This document shows positions 23,459 to 34,625 of a stretch of 64,000 bases of DNA, one piece after another (position 1 is the first letter of the stretch; every line of letters begins with the position of its first letter). The notes below the pieces were generated by a model. It was not told the DNA's origin. It searched no databases and saw only the letters and a list, made by a program, of their open reading frames with translations. The position numbers and the translations under genes are program-made. The DNA comes from Xenopus tropicalis (taxonomy: Eukaryota; Chordata; Amphibia; Anura; Pipidae), in assembly GCF_000004195.4 (NCBI RefSeq), contig NC_030683.2:72635764-72699763 (forward strand). Direction: 5' to 3'.

Positions 23459-24984
23459 TAATATGAGTGTTTTTTTGTTTTTTTTTAAATCTGCCTTTTT
23501 TAATGTAGAATACAGTATCTGTTTTATGCAGCTATAAAGGCTTTTCCTGTAACAACACAGAATAATATTTTTGGGGTAAAGCAATAATAATAAATAAAAA
23601 GACATGTTCTATTAATCTTTTGGGCTAATAATTATACTACTAAGCTTTAACAGAAATTTTATGTATTGTAGTATATAAGGAAATATGATAAGGGCACATT
23701 CTTTAAGAACTTCTCAGATAAACTTATCACACTTTCCTGCATATGAATAGAAGTCAGGTGACACAAACTTGACAGGATGCAATTTCGTAGATGTACAGTT
23801 CAGGCATGCTTACAGAGAGGTGAGTGGAATCATCCTTCAGTGTAGGTCATGCAGGAACATAAAAGATACTGTTAAGAAACTGTGTCCTTTTCAATTCTGC
23901 CTTAACATTCACTAAATTCAGTGCACATTCATATTCTAATTTATTTCGCCAATCAAAATACAGCCTTGACATTTCCAAAACTCTGCTTAGTTCAGCAGCC
24001 CATTTTCCTAGACGCTGCTTAGTATTTATGACTGTTTGAAATGCCGCTTTCCCCAACATAACAGACAATTTGAACAGTAAGAGAGTGATTTTATATTAAG
24101 AGTCATTAAATAAATCACATTTCTATTCCACATTTCCTTGCTGCCTCCAGCCCTGCATACAGGGAAGGCTTGGGTACTCATTATCAAACATAAGAGTCAA
24201 ACACAGAGCTAACAAGAGAAGGATAAGAAGAAAGAGTACAAAACTATTAAGTGAAGCTGAAAAGATCTAGTTTGCTGCCCCAAATTTTCAACATAAAGAC
24301 AAGACCAAAATACATCTAAATGTACTAGCAAGTTAAATTCATCTATACTGTTCAATAGATCAGCATTCATTTTTTACCTAACAATAAGGGCATAGCAGCT
24401 TAGGAAGTGCCATGAATAAAAGTTAGCCCTTTGTGAACACTAAAACATTGTTGCATGAGTTTGTGGGCAGTTCTCAGCAATGCACAACACTCCAAACTAT
24501 TTATAGGCTAATTAGTACCCATTGTTCAAAACAAATTCCTGTTTGGTTTCTATTAGTAAATGTTCTTGTGCAATTTAGCACCTACTACTGCCTTTATTAA
24601 CTAAAGTTCCATTACTCCTACCATTGTAATTTAAAGTACTACTCAAGCTTACATTTTATATATGTGCATATATCCTTATTCCAATAATTAACATTTTTAC
24701 AGTTCTCTTTTCTCTCTGATTAATACTCTCTATTTATGAGTTATCATTCCCCATGTATGCTTGTCTAAGGACCAGTGTTATGGTATTGTTTTCAACACCC
24801 CATGTGCAAAGCTTTTCCTATAGCCAGAAAAAAGTCACAATGGGGGTAATCAATTAAAAGGTGCAAAGTTTGCAACTACTGTAATACTGTAGCTCATAGA
24901 AACCTATCAGCATGTAGATTTTCCTGGTCAGCTGCATGACAACTAACTGTTGCATATAGTAAAGAAAACAGTGTCTGTGAATTA
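23459..24984. other. unannotated sequence
   Basis: AT-rich sequence with no supported feature. Frames at 23411-23605 and 23847-24068 (minus) are not recognised. Confidence 0.3.
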
Positions 24985-25105
24985 GGCATAAGGGGCAGGG
25001 TGTGTTTGCGGGAGGCAGTGGGGTCTGTGGGGGTGTGGGTATCCCCTGGGGTGGCAGCCCCAGTGGGCCCCGCACACCCGAGTCCGACTCTGTGTGAAAC
25101 TCAGA
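24985..25105. mobile_element. GC-rich hAT-like MITE fragment
   Basis: A GC-rich island in AT-rich surroundings runs from GGGGCAGGGTG to GTCCGACTCTG. The right edge resembles the CCAGTCCGCCCCTG terminus at 41137-41150 and TTTGACCCTG at 36606-36615. Diverged and partial. Confidence 0.45.
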
Positions 25106-25622
25106 CTGTGTTAGTGAAAAAGGACAACACCATTTAAAACCAAACTGTGTGGTACAAAACCAGATATGTGGCAATCATACTATGTATTTAAAATCATATA
25201 GGCTATGAGTGTTTTTTCCCAGTGAAGCAGTCTCCAGGACTTGTCTGTTGCATATGGCATGGATAATTTCCTTCATAAAATTGAAATTAAATCTTTTGAT
25301 ATACAAAGAGATTATATAGTGAGTGACAATCAAGGCCTGAAAAACAATCTGCCTCACTTATGTGCTAATGTACAACAGAGATTGCCTTGTTGACCTGTAC
25401 CCAGGCAGTGCTACTTTATTCAATTTCCATTCATTCAAACGTTTATTTGAAGAAATTACACTAATGTCTGTAGTGAAATATAAAATTACCTACTATCTAT
25501 CTACTTAGATATCTGCTTAGATAGGAGTATGCTTAGTCTCGCTGATGAAAAGCAGCCTCCCAGTAAGAGGCTACCATCACCATACATAACTATGGAGCTG
25601 GTGTTTCTTTGGCATTGACAAT
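25106..25622. other. unannotated sequence
   Basis: Contains a short ATCTATCTACTTAGATAT-like run near 25494-25512. No supported feature. Confidence 0.3.
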
Positions 25623-26050
25623 ACAGATATGGAACTGGTTATCCAGAATGCTCAGGTTTTTCTCCATACTTTAAGGGGTATATTTATCATGCTGTGTAAA
25701 AAGTGGTGTGAAACATTACCGGTGATGTTGTTCAGGGCAACCAGCAATTATATTTCAACAGTTAGAAAATAAAAGCAAAACATCTGATTGGCTGCTATGA
25801 GCAACATAAAAAAAAAGTGGATGTTTTACTCCACTTTTTACACAGCATGGTAAATATACCCCTAAGTGTACTAAAAAATATTTGAAAATGAAATAAACCC
25901 ATTAGTAATGTTTTGTCTCCAATAAAGATTAGTTTTATCATAGTTTGGGTCAAGTACAATGTACTGTTTTATTATTACAGAGAAAAAGGCCTTCTCGTAA
26001 TTCAGAGCTTTCTGGAGAATGAGTTTCTGGATAATGGATCCCATACCTGG
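25623..26050 (+). mobile_element. family-P MITE, split
   Basis: The left part (ACAGATATGG...TTATCCAGAATGCTCAGG) and the right part (GTGTACTAAAAAATATTTG ... TGGATAATGGATCCCATACC) are contiguous in uninterrupted copies. They are separated here by a 188-bp MITE at 25675-25862. Confidence 0.8.
25675..25862. mobile_element. Harbinger-like MITE with TAA duplication, nested in family P
   Basis: The left end GGGGTATATTTATCATGCTG and the right end CAGCATGGTAAATATACCCC are inverted, followed inward by TGTAAAAAGTGG against CCACTTTTTACA. TAA flanks both sides (25672-25674 and 25863-25865), the 3-bp TWA duplication known for PIF/Harbinger elements. It is 188 bp and non-coding. Confidence 0.9.
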
Positions 26051-27085
26051 ACTTCTAAAACATGGATTTCTTTGAACTGTGCCAAAAAATTCTGTCTTGG
26101 TGTCATCTTTATACAAAACATTTCCACATAGCAAAGGGGGTAACTCCCATGCTTTTTGGCATACTCCATATGTGCTTTGACATGGTTCTTTTTGGATAAT
26201 GACAATGTTTGTGCCACCCTCCTATACAGAAAAGTGTTATGGAGTGTTGTTGTTATTTAGAGCTTGTTTATAGTAATGGTTTCCCACAAATGTTCTTCAT
26301 GTTGGCTAATGTATTTTAATTAATTCAACAGTGCACACTGGTTATTATTTTATATGCCTGGCAACTCTTCATTTATTAGTTTTATACCTGCATAAACTTC
26401 CACAAAACAGTACTGAATACTTATGCAAACAACACATTTCAGTTTTTCTTTGTTTTTAATTGTTTGATTTTTTTAATTTTAATTTCAGGAGTTTGCAAAA
26501 CTCTTAAGTTTAGTGTTTTTAAGTATTTACTGTATATAGGGTGCCTTAACTGTAGTACAATTCCATCACATGTGAATCAATGTGCCCTGGTCTCCATGCC
26601 AATGATATCTAAGTTTAATAAGTGGTTCTAGGTGGTTTGTAAATTTTGATGCTCCTGTTGTAATGGCAATTGCTTTTTACCATTGAAATGTGAAAAAGGC
26701 ATACAGGGGTGTTTTTAATCTCTTGGAAAACTAAAGTGCGTAGCATAGACAGAGTATCCATTTGGTAAGTAGAACTGTATTGAAGGTCAATTCCATTGTG
26801 GTCAGTTGCCTCTTCTGTTTCCAGTTCTTGAGTTGTGGATAAAAATACATTAATCTGTAGATATGCATAATAATCTTTTTGGGTAGCTTATATTTGATGA
26901 GTAGTTCTTCATAAGTATGGTATCTTTACCCCTCAATCTCTATGTGGGTATATGCAGATCTAGTATGATAGGGCAGAGCACAGACACTGGTATTACAAGT
27001 GATGGGTATTTTACAAAAGTTCTTTTATATTCACTGGCACGCGCAGAATGACGCAGACATTATTTTTATGTTGAGCACTTATATA
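26051..27085. other. unannotated sequence
   Basis: No supported coding or repeat feature. Confidence 0.3.
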
Positions 27086-27089
27086 TAGA

Positions 27090-27541
27090 GTAAGTTAATT
27101 TTTAGCATGTTATAGAAAGGTCAATTCTAAGCAACTTTTCAATTAGTCTTAATTATTTGTTTTTCATAGTTTTGAATTATTTGCCTTCTTCTTCTAACTC
27201 TTTGCAGCTTCCAAATGGGGGTCACTGACCCCTGAGCCAAAAAACTCTTGCCCTGCGACGCTACAGTTTAATTGTTACTTTATATTACTTATAGTTCTAT
27301 TCAGGTCCTTTCCTATATATATATCAGTCTTTAATTCAAACCACACCCTGGTTGCTAAGGTAATTTGGATCCTAGCAACCAAATATCTACTGAAACTCCA
27401 AGCTGGAGAGCTGCTGAACAAAAACTGAAATAATTAAAAAAACTACAAATAATAAAAAATGAAGACCAATTACCAAGTGTCTCAAAATATTACTCTCTAC
27501 ATCATACTAAAAGTTAACCCAAAGGTGGACAACCCCTTTAA
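27090..27541. mobile_element. T2-type MITE (AAAGGTGGACAACCCC terminus)
   Basis: The right end AAAGGTGGACAACCCCTTTAA ends in TTAA (27538-27541). The left end retains AGTTAATTTTTAGCATG opposite the right CATACTAAAAGTTAAC. Paired blocks TTCTAAGCAACTTTTCAATT and GGGGGTCACTGACCCC mark this common frog MITE. A fresh copy of the left terminus starts at 63967. Confidence 0.8.
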
Positions 27542-28030
27542 TACTAAATGGTAACACATTGCAACAGTAGGGAGGGACCCTTTTAACAGACCACATGCAA
27601 ATAGACCCATTTGTCAGTAATGACCTTGATGAATTTGAGGTCAAACTGCACCTTCAGAAAGGTAAGAGCAATTACTAATTTTCTGTTTAATAAATATGAT
27701 CCATAAACTATAATTATCTGCTGCTCCTAAGTAGAATAGTAGACTTAAGCACATAGGTAGATAGCTTTGAACAACCTAAGACCTTGAAGGTGGGATGAGA
27801 GAATCTTGTAAGGCTGTAATACAAGGTGAAAGTGCCTCTTGTGCAAAGGGATTTAATACTTAGTGCAACAAAACTCCAGAAATGAGGACATCCTACTATT
27901 TAAAACAAATAATGAATTGTGCTGTGTGTCCTAATGTTCAAATTTAGCTTGCCATTTAAAGTATTAACTTATCCTTTTTTTAATTTTTTGTAAATTGTGT
28001 GAGCATTAAACAGAGATTCACTTAGCGACT
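27542..28030. other. unannotated sequence
   Basis: No supported feature. Confidence 0.3.
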
Positions 28031-28110
28031 TAGGCTAATGTCCCACGGAGAGATATAGTCACCCATGAAGATATATCGCAATGGCTAAATCTCTTCAAGG
28101 GAAAATAGCC
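28031..28110. mobile_element. possible MITE left-end fragment
   Basis: GGCTAATGTCCCACGGAGAG followed by ATATAGTCACCC loosely resembles the GGGCTCTGGCACACGGGGAG...TTAGTCGCCC terminus at 38131. Low-confidence single-ended match. Confidence 0.25.
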
Positions 28111-28924
28111 TTAGGTGCAAAGAGTTAAAGCACTTTGCTATGTTCCCAGGGAAGGTATGGAAAGGGTTGTGAAAATACAGAGCTGCAAAGAGACCATTTC
28201 TGACCTACTTGAAATCCAGAAATTTGGACAAGCAAGTTCTCAGAGCAAAACCACAACCAGCTTGTGAAGTACAAAAGAGAAATGGGACAGGTAACAGTTG
28301 ATGCCTACAGCAAGCTATTAGAAGTAATTAGAAGACTTGCTGTGGACCTCTAAGAAACACTGAATAAATTCAACAGAATTAGATATGAAAGCATAGAAAG
28401 TATATCTAGAATGTATCTCATGCTAAAAGTTAAGACATAATATAAAAACTAAAATAAAACACATATAAACTAGCTAACTTTCAAATTTTTTGCAGATTTA
28501 GGTATGGTAATTATTGTATAAAAACTATTAGAAAGATCCTAAATACAGAAATGCCATGTTCCAGTGTCCTCTTGACTTAACCATCTTCATTGGGGAACCA
28601 CTGATATCACTAAACAATCCACTAAATTTTAGTTTTAAATAAATCTACTTTAAAAGCAATATTCTCCTTACAGTTATACATATTTTGTTTAAAAAAAACT
28701 AGGTCACATTATAAGCTAATTTTATGTTTAAGAGCTTTGTTGTTACTAGTGTTGATGCTGGTGATTGCCTGTTTGCTTGTTGGCTGTGCATAACCTTTTT
28801 AAACAGATTTAGTGTGTTGGCTTACCTGATCTTGACCCTGCTCTTGACCATGAATATTTGTTTCTTAGTACAAACTAGCTTGCATCCAGGCTGAACCTTT
28901 TCTATCAGTGCCTGCTACAACCAC
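28111..28924. other. unannotated sequence
   Basis: No supported feature. Confidence 0.3.
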
Positions 28925-28927
28925 TAC

Positions 28928-29104
28928 TAGTTATGAGCAAATTTTTTGGGCAGACATGGATTCGTAGCACAATTCTGCATTTCGCCACCTGCAAATTTTT
29001 CCATGAAGCGGCTGCAAAAAATTGCAGCTGAAAATTTTCGGTTGCTTCAAAAAAAGCAACATTTTTTGCTGAAGTGAAAAGGGACAGATTAGCTCATCTC
29101 TAAC
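28928..29104. mobile_element. MITE with TAGTTATGAGC / GCTCATCTCTA ends
   Basis: The left end TAGTTATGAGCAAATTTTTT and right end GACAGATTAGCTCATCTCTA are inverted relatives, with internal AAAATTGCAGCTGAAAATTT-like hairpins. Non-coding. Confidence 0.6.
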
Positions 29105-29529
29105 CCCTACAGAATCTGGTGAAGTTGTATTTTTGCTGGATACTGCCACAGACGCATTATACTAAAAGCATTTCCAGCTGATTTTATACTGCTTTAGGGA
29201 AGTAATATTGCTATATACAACACAAAACTCCAAAATCCTTTTCCAGTTTTGGCAGTAAAGTCAACCATTTGTACAAGCATGAACAACCAAATTGAAAAAA
29301 ACAAGGATATTTTTTAAAAATTATGCATCCTTTCTCTCCAGCATTCAGCTGTTTCCTTACTGTGCAGAATATATATACAATAGCTACCCTTTTCCTTCTG
29401 TCTGTAAAAATGATTTCTGGTCTATCAAAGTTTTGCACAATACCTGCAACCAGGGTAATGGCTAAACATGAGGCAGAAAAGGCACCACAATGTAACATTA
29501 GGTTGTGGAAAAGGGAAAGCACATATATA
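29105..29529. other. sequence flanking the Tc1 insertion
   Basis: The frames at 29211-29573 (minus) and 29323-29655 (plus) overlap each other and the second runs into the Tc1 terminal repeat. I do not accept either as a gene. TA at 29528-29529 is the insertion duplication. Confidence 0.4.
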
Positions 29530-29741
29530 CAGTGGTTTGCAAAAGTATTCAGCCCCCTTGAACTTTTCCACATTTTGTCACATTACAGCCACAAACATGA
29601 ATCAATTTTATTGGAATTCCACGTGAAAGACCAATACAAAGTGGTGTACACGTGAGAAGTGGAACGGAAATCATACATGATTCCAAACATTTTTTACAAA
29701 TAAATAACTGCAAAGTGGGGTGTCCGTAATTATTCAGCCCC
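29530..29741. repeat. left TIR of the Tc1 element (IR/DR type)
   Basis: The outer site is CAGTGGTTTGCAAAAGTATT and the inner site is TGTCCGTAATTATTCAGCCC. It is the inverse of 30894-31104 apart from scattered substitutions and a single-base indel near position 40 of the repeat. Confidence 0.92.
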
Positions 29742-29746
29742 CTGAG

Positions 29747-30736
29747 TCAATACTTTGTAGAACCCCCTTTTGCTGCAATTACAGCTGCCAGGCTTTTAGG
29801 GTATGTCTCTACCAGCTTTGCACATCTAGAGACTGAAATCCTTGCCCATTCTTCTTTGCAAAACAGCTCCAGCTCAGTCAGATTAGATGGACAGCATTTG
29901 TGAACAGCAGTTTTCAGATCTTGCCACAGATTCTCGATTGGATTTAGATCTGGACTGTGACTGGGCCATTCTAACACATGGATATGTTTTTTTTTAAACC
30001 ATTCCATTGTTGCCCTGGCTTTATGTTTAGGGTCGTTGTCCTGCTGGAAGGTGAACCTCCGCCCCAGTCTCAATTCTTTTGCAGACTCCAAGAGGTTTTC
30101 TTCCAAGATTACCCTGTATTTGGCTCCATCCATCTTCCCATCAACTCTGACCAGCTTCCCTGTCCCTGCTGAAGAGAAGCACCCCCAGAGCATGATGCTG
30201 CCACCACCATATTTGACAGTGGGGATGGTGTGTTCAGAGTGATGTGCAGTGTTAGTTTTCCGCCACACATAGCGTTTTGCATTTTGGCCAAAAAGTTCCA
30301 TTTTGGTCTCATCTGACCAGAGCACCTTCTTCCACATGTTTGCTGTGTCCCCCACATGGCTTGTGGCAAACTGCAAACGGGACTTCTTATGGTTTTCTGT
30401 TAACAATGGCTTTCTTCTTGCCACTCTTCCATAAAGGCCAACTTTGTGCAGTGCACGACTAATAGTTGTCCTATGGACAGATTCCCCCACCTGAGCTGTA
30501 AATCTCTGCAGCTCGTCCAGAGTCACCATGGGCCTCTTGGCTGCATTTCTGATCAGCGCTCTCCTTGTTCGGCCTGTGAGTTTAGGTGGACGGCCTTGTC
30601 TTGGTAGGTTTACAGTTGTGCCGTACTCCTTCCGTGGGATGTTCAAGGCTTTAGAAATCTTTTTGTAGCCTAAGCCTGCTTTAAATTTCTCAATAACTTT
30701 ATCCCTGACCTGTCTGGTGTGTTCTTTGGACTTCAT
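29747..30736 (-). CDS. Tc1/mariner transposase (DD34E), DNA-binding domain with an internal gap
   Basis: This would be the nuclear enzyme that binds the element's terminal repeats and performs cut-and-paste transposition at TA. The 329-residue frame is open. Residues about 1-35 form the first helix-turn-helix of the paired-like DNA-binding domain (VIEKFKAGLGYKKISKALNI). GRPPK at 48-52 is the AT-hook-like linker, and a second helix-turn-helix spans about 55-97. The catalytic residues are visible: D142 in VLWSDETKMELFG, D233 in FQQDNDPKHKA, and E268 in DLNPIENLW, with exactly 34 residues between the last two. GGGSIMLWGCF is the usual glycine-rich stretch. The start is the ATG just inside the right TIR (MKSKEHTRQV). 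Tc1 transposases are usually about 340 residues. Here IPR at 33-35 is followed directly by KEYGTTVNLPRQ, where family members usually have about 11 more residues, so the recognition helix looks deleted in frame. Catalysis may be intact but DNA binding probably is not. Confidence 0.93.
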   Translation of the reverse strand: MKSKEHTRQVRDKVIEKFKAGLGYKKISKALNIPRKEYGTTVNLPRQGRPPKLTGRTRRALIRNAAKRPMVTLDELQRFTAQVGESVHRTTISRALHKVGLYGRVARRKPLLTENHKKSRLQFATSHVGDTANMWKKVLWSDETKMELFGQNAKRYVWRKTNTAHHSEHTIPTVKYGGGSIMLWGCFSSAGTGKLVRVDGKMDGAKYRVILEENLLESAKELRLGRRFTFQQDNDPKHKARATMEWFKKKHIHVLEWPSHSPDLNPIENLWQDLKTAVHKCCPSNLTELELFCKEEWARISVSRCAKLVETYPKSLAAVIAAKGGSTKY

Positions 30737-30893
30737 GGTGTTGTTGCTCCCAATATTCTCTTAGACAACCTCTGAGGCCGTCACAGAGCAGCTGTATTTG
30801 TACTGACATTAGATTACACACAGGTGCACTCTATTTAGTCATTAGCACTCATCAGGCAATGTCTATGGGCAACTGACTGCACTCAGACCAAAA

Positions 30894-31104
30894 GGGGCTG
30901 AATAATTACGCACACCCCACTTTGCAGCTATTTATTTGTAAAAAATGTTTGGAATCATGTATGATTTTCGTTCCACCTCTCACGTGTGCGCCACTTTGTA
31001 TTGGTCTTTCACGTGGAATTCCAATAAAATTGATTCATGTTTGTGGCTGTAATGTGACAAAATGTGAAAAGTTCAAGGGGGCCGAATACTTTTGCAAGCC
31101 ACTG
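30894..31104. repeat. right TIR of the Tc1 element (IR/DR type)
   Basis: Inverse of 29530-29741, ending GCAAGCCACTG before TA. It is likely to contain the transposase promoter, since the start codon lies about 160 bp downstream on the minus strand; no clear TATA box was singled out. Confidence 0.92.
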
Positions 31105-31179
31105 TAGATTTAGAACTGGATAGTGAGGTCAAATATTTGTTTTTATCGATATGATAATGGCAATTTGCATTACAGATAG

Positions 31180-31330
31180 TTATAAAAAGTCTTGCAAAAA
31201 TAGTCAGACCCCATGAACATTTTTGTATTGTTTTTTTATTGCAAACAGGAATGCTCCTTTAAGATGAAAAAGCAGAATTATTTAGACAAAAACAAAAATA
31301 TGCCACTTGCATAAGTATAATGATCCCCCA
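31180..31330. mobile_element. decayed terminus of a second Tc1-like element
   Basis: GTCTTGCAAAAATAGTCAGA then CCCCATGAACATTTTTGTA parallels the Tc1 TIR order (CAGTGG-TTGCAAAAGTATTCAG-CCCCC-TGAAC-TTTT) but is clearly a different, older subfamily. It lies 75 bp beyond the young element. Confidence 0.5.
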
Positions 31331-31512
31331 CAATGAACTTAAAATATGTTGTACCTCGGGGAAGGTATAGACCAGCTTAGTTTACTGGTAAGGAGTAATA
31401 TTCACCCATGTGCCCTCACAGATTGAGCTTACTTAATTGTCATGGATAGAACTTGGGGACAACAATGTGCACAATATAATGTAATATAATGTAATATAAA
31501 TGTATATAAATG

Positions 31513-31514
31513 TG

Positions 31515-31548
<34 letters not shown>

Positions 31549-31549
31549 A
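31513..31549. repeat. (TA)n microsatellite
   Basis: TA dinucleotide run with one G interruption, preceded by three TAATATAATG-like copies near 31470-31500. Confidence 0.9.
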
Positions 31550-33090
31550 ATGGAAAAAACTGATCAGTGTGGAAAAGCACATTTTACTTCACAATAGCAT
31601 TTTTTTTATTCTTGAGCAATAGCATATGTATGAAAAAGCTCAAAAAGAATAATAACATTTTGCAGTGAAAAAAATTGTTGCTCCATACACTTTTTTAATA
31701 AACTTATGATATACAGAGATACTTTAGAATGAATCATTTAAATTATACTGCAAATATATTTACAATCACATTTTTCTTTTCAAATCATGGACAACACAAT
31801 CTCATATTTCATTAAATTGGCCTTTGGACTTGCTCATGGGGATGTTAGGATTGTGTGGAGCTGTTCCAAAGAATAGTTAATGTGCTGGTTTTGCTTCCAG
31901 AAAAAGCTTGGAATTTGGCAGTGAAGGCATGCACACATACCATGTAATTCTGGGACTGACTAATACTGTACCACACTTTTACCTGGGATTAGACAGAAGC
32001 TCCTTGTCAGGGAGTCATACAGTATAATACTTTTATCAGTGCCCTTATAAAATTTGCAGAGTTGATTTAAACAGGCCCTCAAGCTCCGTGTACACTGGAA
32101 CCAATAATTAAGTTCTGAAGAGGTCAAGGCATTCACATTTTGTATCACAAAAACAATGACAAGAAAATCTATAAATATAGGATTATGTGTAACTGAGGAA
32201 CTTTAACAGAGTATGTATATTTTTTTCATGTGTAAATGCCTGAATGCTGTAGATTATTCCTGAGCCTGTATAATCTTTCCACTGTGTTGTAGGCTGTTTA
32301 ATGGCTTCTTATAAAGAACACTATTTGGAAAGCAAGAAATAGCTTCTGCAGTTTCCAATTTCCATAAATAAATCTTAGCATAATATATGATTCATGCTTC
32401 ATAGCTGTCTGTAGATATGATATCCAAACACAGCCATGAAATTCCCAGATTGTTACTGAAATGCAAATGTACGCTTCTAAAACTGCCAATCCTGCCACTC
32501 ACCTGACAGCTCTGATGCGACTTCATGCACAGCTGAATTTGGGATTTCGATTTACAGAGCCTAGAATGTTGGATTCCCAAGAACTGGGAGAAAGGCCAAC
32601 ATATCAATCAACCAGTGATGTCAAGATTTCTATTCAGAATGGTTTCCTCCTCTCAAAATACTTTACCAGGAATAAATCATTTTGAAACCAGTTAAATCAA
32701 ACACAACTAGCAAGATATATTTATAAGGATCATGTCAAAGCAAAGCCTGTCAGAACTCACCATTACCAGCAAACCACCTTAACAAGATAATACACTACAA
32801 ACATATCTATGTCATTCATATAAGAACCTTTAAAAGAACAAAATAAAGACAAATCTTAAAACAAATCTTCAAAGCCATCATTTATATCCCTTTTAAATGA
32901 TAAGGAGAGGTTAAAACTAAGGAAGCTTTATCAGTAAGGTCTATGTCAATATAGCCATAAATACTTACAGAACTGTTGCTCTGAGTGCTAATTGAAAAGA
33001 AACACTGCAATCCGTTTTTTATTTTCTGTATTCATGATCTACTTGCTCTCAGAAAAATCCTTCATAGCATGAGCCTGCTCAGTTTGATCC
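31550..33090. other. unannotated sequence
   Basis: No supported coding or repeat feature. Overlapping frames at 32298-32685 run on both strands without motifs. Confidence 0.3.
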
Positions 33091-33097
33091 TTTTTGA

Positions 33098-33368
33098 TCT
33101 CTCCCCTCCCTCCATCTCTCTCCTCCTCCCTCTCTGCTCTCTCCCCCTTCCATCTCTGTTGTAATATGAGCCCAGAGCTGTTCCTTGCCTCCATGCTGCT
33201 GCCTGGAAGTAAAGTCAGACCAAGCTAAAATGGCATCTGTTATCTTAAATAAACAGAGGGATAAATAGAGAACTTCTAGGGCTGTTTAGTCAGGTATGGT
33301 AAAGCGTTCTAAAGAATACATATAGCAATGCCAATCTGTTCGCCTGAGTAGCTTTCCTTCTCCTTTAA
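33098..33368. mobile_element. right half of a T2 MITE with a polypyrimidine tract
   Basis: The right terminus GCTTTCCTTCTCCTTTAA ends at TTAA (33365-33368). Inside are AAAATGGCATCTGTTATCTT and TAGTCAGGTATGGTAAAG, inverse relatives of the left half of the element starting at 63459. Positions 33098-33165 are almost entirely C/T. The left half is missing or unrecognisable. Confidence 0.65.
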
Positions 33369-34424
33369 GGACTGGGGCCTAAAACTGCACCATGAGTATG
33401 GAGTTTGGATTCCAGTCCATAGTAATGGTGATGATTATTGGTTCTGGCAGTAGCGCAGTCATTCAGTTCAGTTTTTGGAGATTACATTTTAATTGTGCAT
33501 ATATTGAGGTGCTTAGCTTAACCTACACACCTCACAGTGTAATTAACACTCAAGCACATTAGTCTCTCCCCAAACTTCACATCATATTGTAAAGAAAGTG
33601 TCTTTCCTTTATGCACATGGAGGGGCTTGAGAGAATTCCCCACTATGCGTCTAAATAGCAACCAGATAATGTATCCTCTGTGACCTGCTTAAACACAATA
33701 TTCAGTTGGTTGCAGAATTAGATAAAAATCTCATACACCTCTCTCTCTTTTTTAACTGTTGGACTAATTTCTCCATGGGAATAAGACTGCACTTGTAACT
33801 TTATAAATCATAAATTCAGATGTCATATACTTGGGCTTCCATGGGGTGTTTCTCAGTTGATGTGACTCATCTGAACTCCTGAGGAGCGTTGTGAACATGC
33901 TGTTCGTATTATTGTGCAATTGTTCACAGTTTAAAAGCATGTTAAGTTTTTTGATATAGGGTAATCTAACTTATGCTGGTTACAAGGATGGTACAATTTA
34001 ATTGAGGGGGATGCCCCTTGTATTTTATATTTTTTAATATTGTTATTATATTTAAACTTTTGATGCAATTTTGAATATTGCCAAACAATAAATAGACTTC
34101 AAACCTGTTTCATAATGATATGGTGTTGGTATTAGTGTGCCCAATAATACACCACTGTTCTATTTTTAAATTAAAGGGAATGGAACATTTAAACTATGAG
34201 GAAGGAATATCAAGTTTGGGGTTGTTTTCTTTAGATAAAAGGTGCTTGCAAAGGGCCAGTGTGGACTGGGATTCAAAATAGGCCTTGGCATTTTAATTCC
34301 ACAGAGGCTCAAACAGACCCCACCAGCCCAATAAATAGAGACTGTCTATAGCATCTTACGGCAAACCCTCTGGCATTTGCCAGAATACACAGATTGCCAG
34401 TACATGTCTGGCGAGGGGGCATGA
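33369..34424. other. unannotated sequence
   Basis: No supported feature. Confidence 0.3.
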
Positions 34425-34625
34425 TAACTCTTTACATGTACATTAAAGAGCACTATATAAACACTGCATGGATTTTTTCCCCATAGACTTGAAGAAATAA
34501 ATTATCACAAATAGTTCTTCACAGTTAAAGGGCCGTGAGGTTGTGGAATGCCCTGGCAAGTTATGTTGTGATGGCAGATTCTGTTAATGCCTTTGACTTT
34601 AAGAGGTACAGTTAGTATAGGTATT
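34425..34625 (+). pseudogene. CR1/L2-like LINE ORF2 C-terminal remnant
   Basis: One frame reads LWNALASYVVMADSVNAFDF followed by KR, the W-N-L-P...A.SVN.FK motif at the end of CR1/L2-type ORF2 proteins. It is preceded in frame by several stops. The related fragment at 36840-37300, on the minus strand, carries the parallel LWNALLGDFVMADFINA. Dead and short. Confidence 0.6.

Larger units (their letters stand above)
29530..31104 (-). mobile_element. Tc1-family DNA transposon, nearly complete
   Basis: The 1575-bp element is bounded by TA (29528-29529 and 31105-31106). Its terminal inverted repeats of about 212 bp begin CAGTGGYTTGCAAAAGTATT and match almost throughout. The inner end of each terminal repeat (GTAATTATTCAGCCCC) restates the outer motif (AAGTATTCAGCCCCC), the IR/DR arrangement in which two transposase sites lie per end. 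The high similarity of the two ends, by eye above 93%, and an open transposase frame indicate a young insertion. The transposase is on the minus strand and starts just inside the right terminal repeat. Confidence 0.95.

Noticed and set aside
29978..30462. Frames antisense or out of frame to the transposase
   Set aside because: Shadows of the transposase coding sequence.
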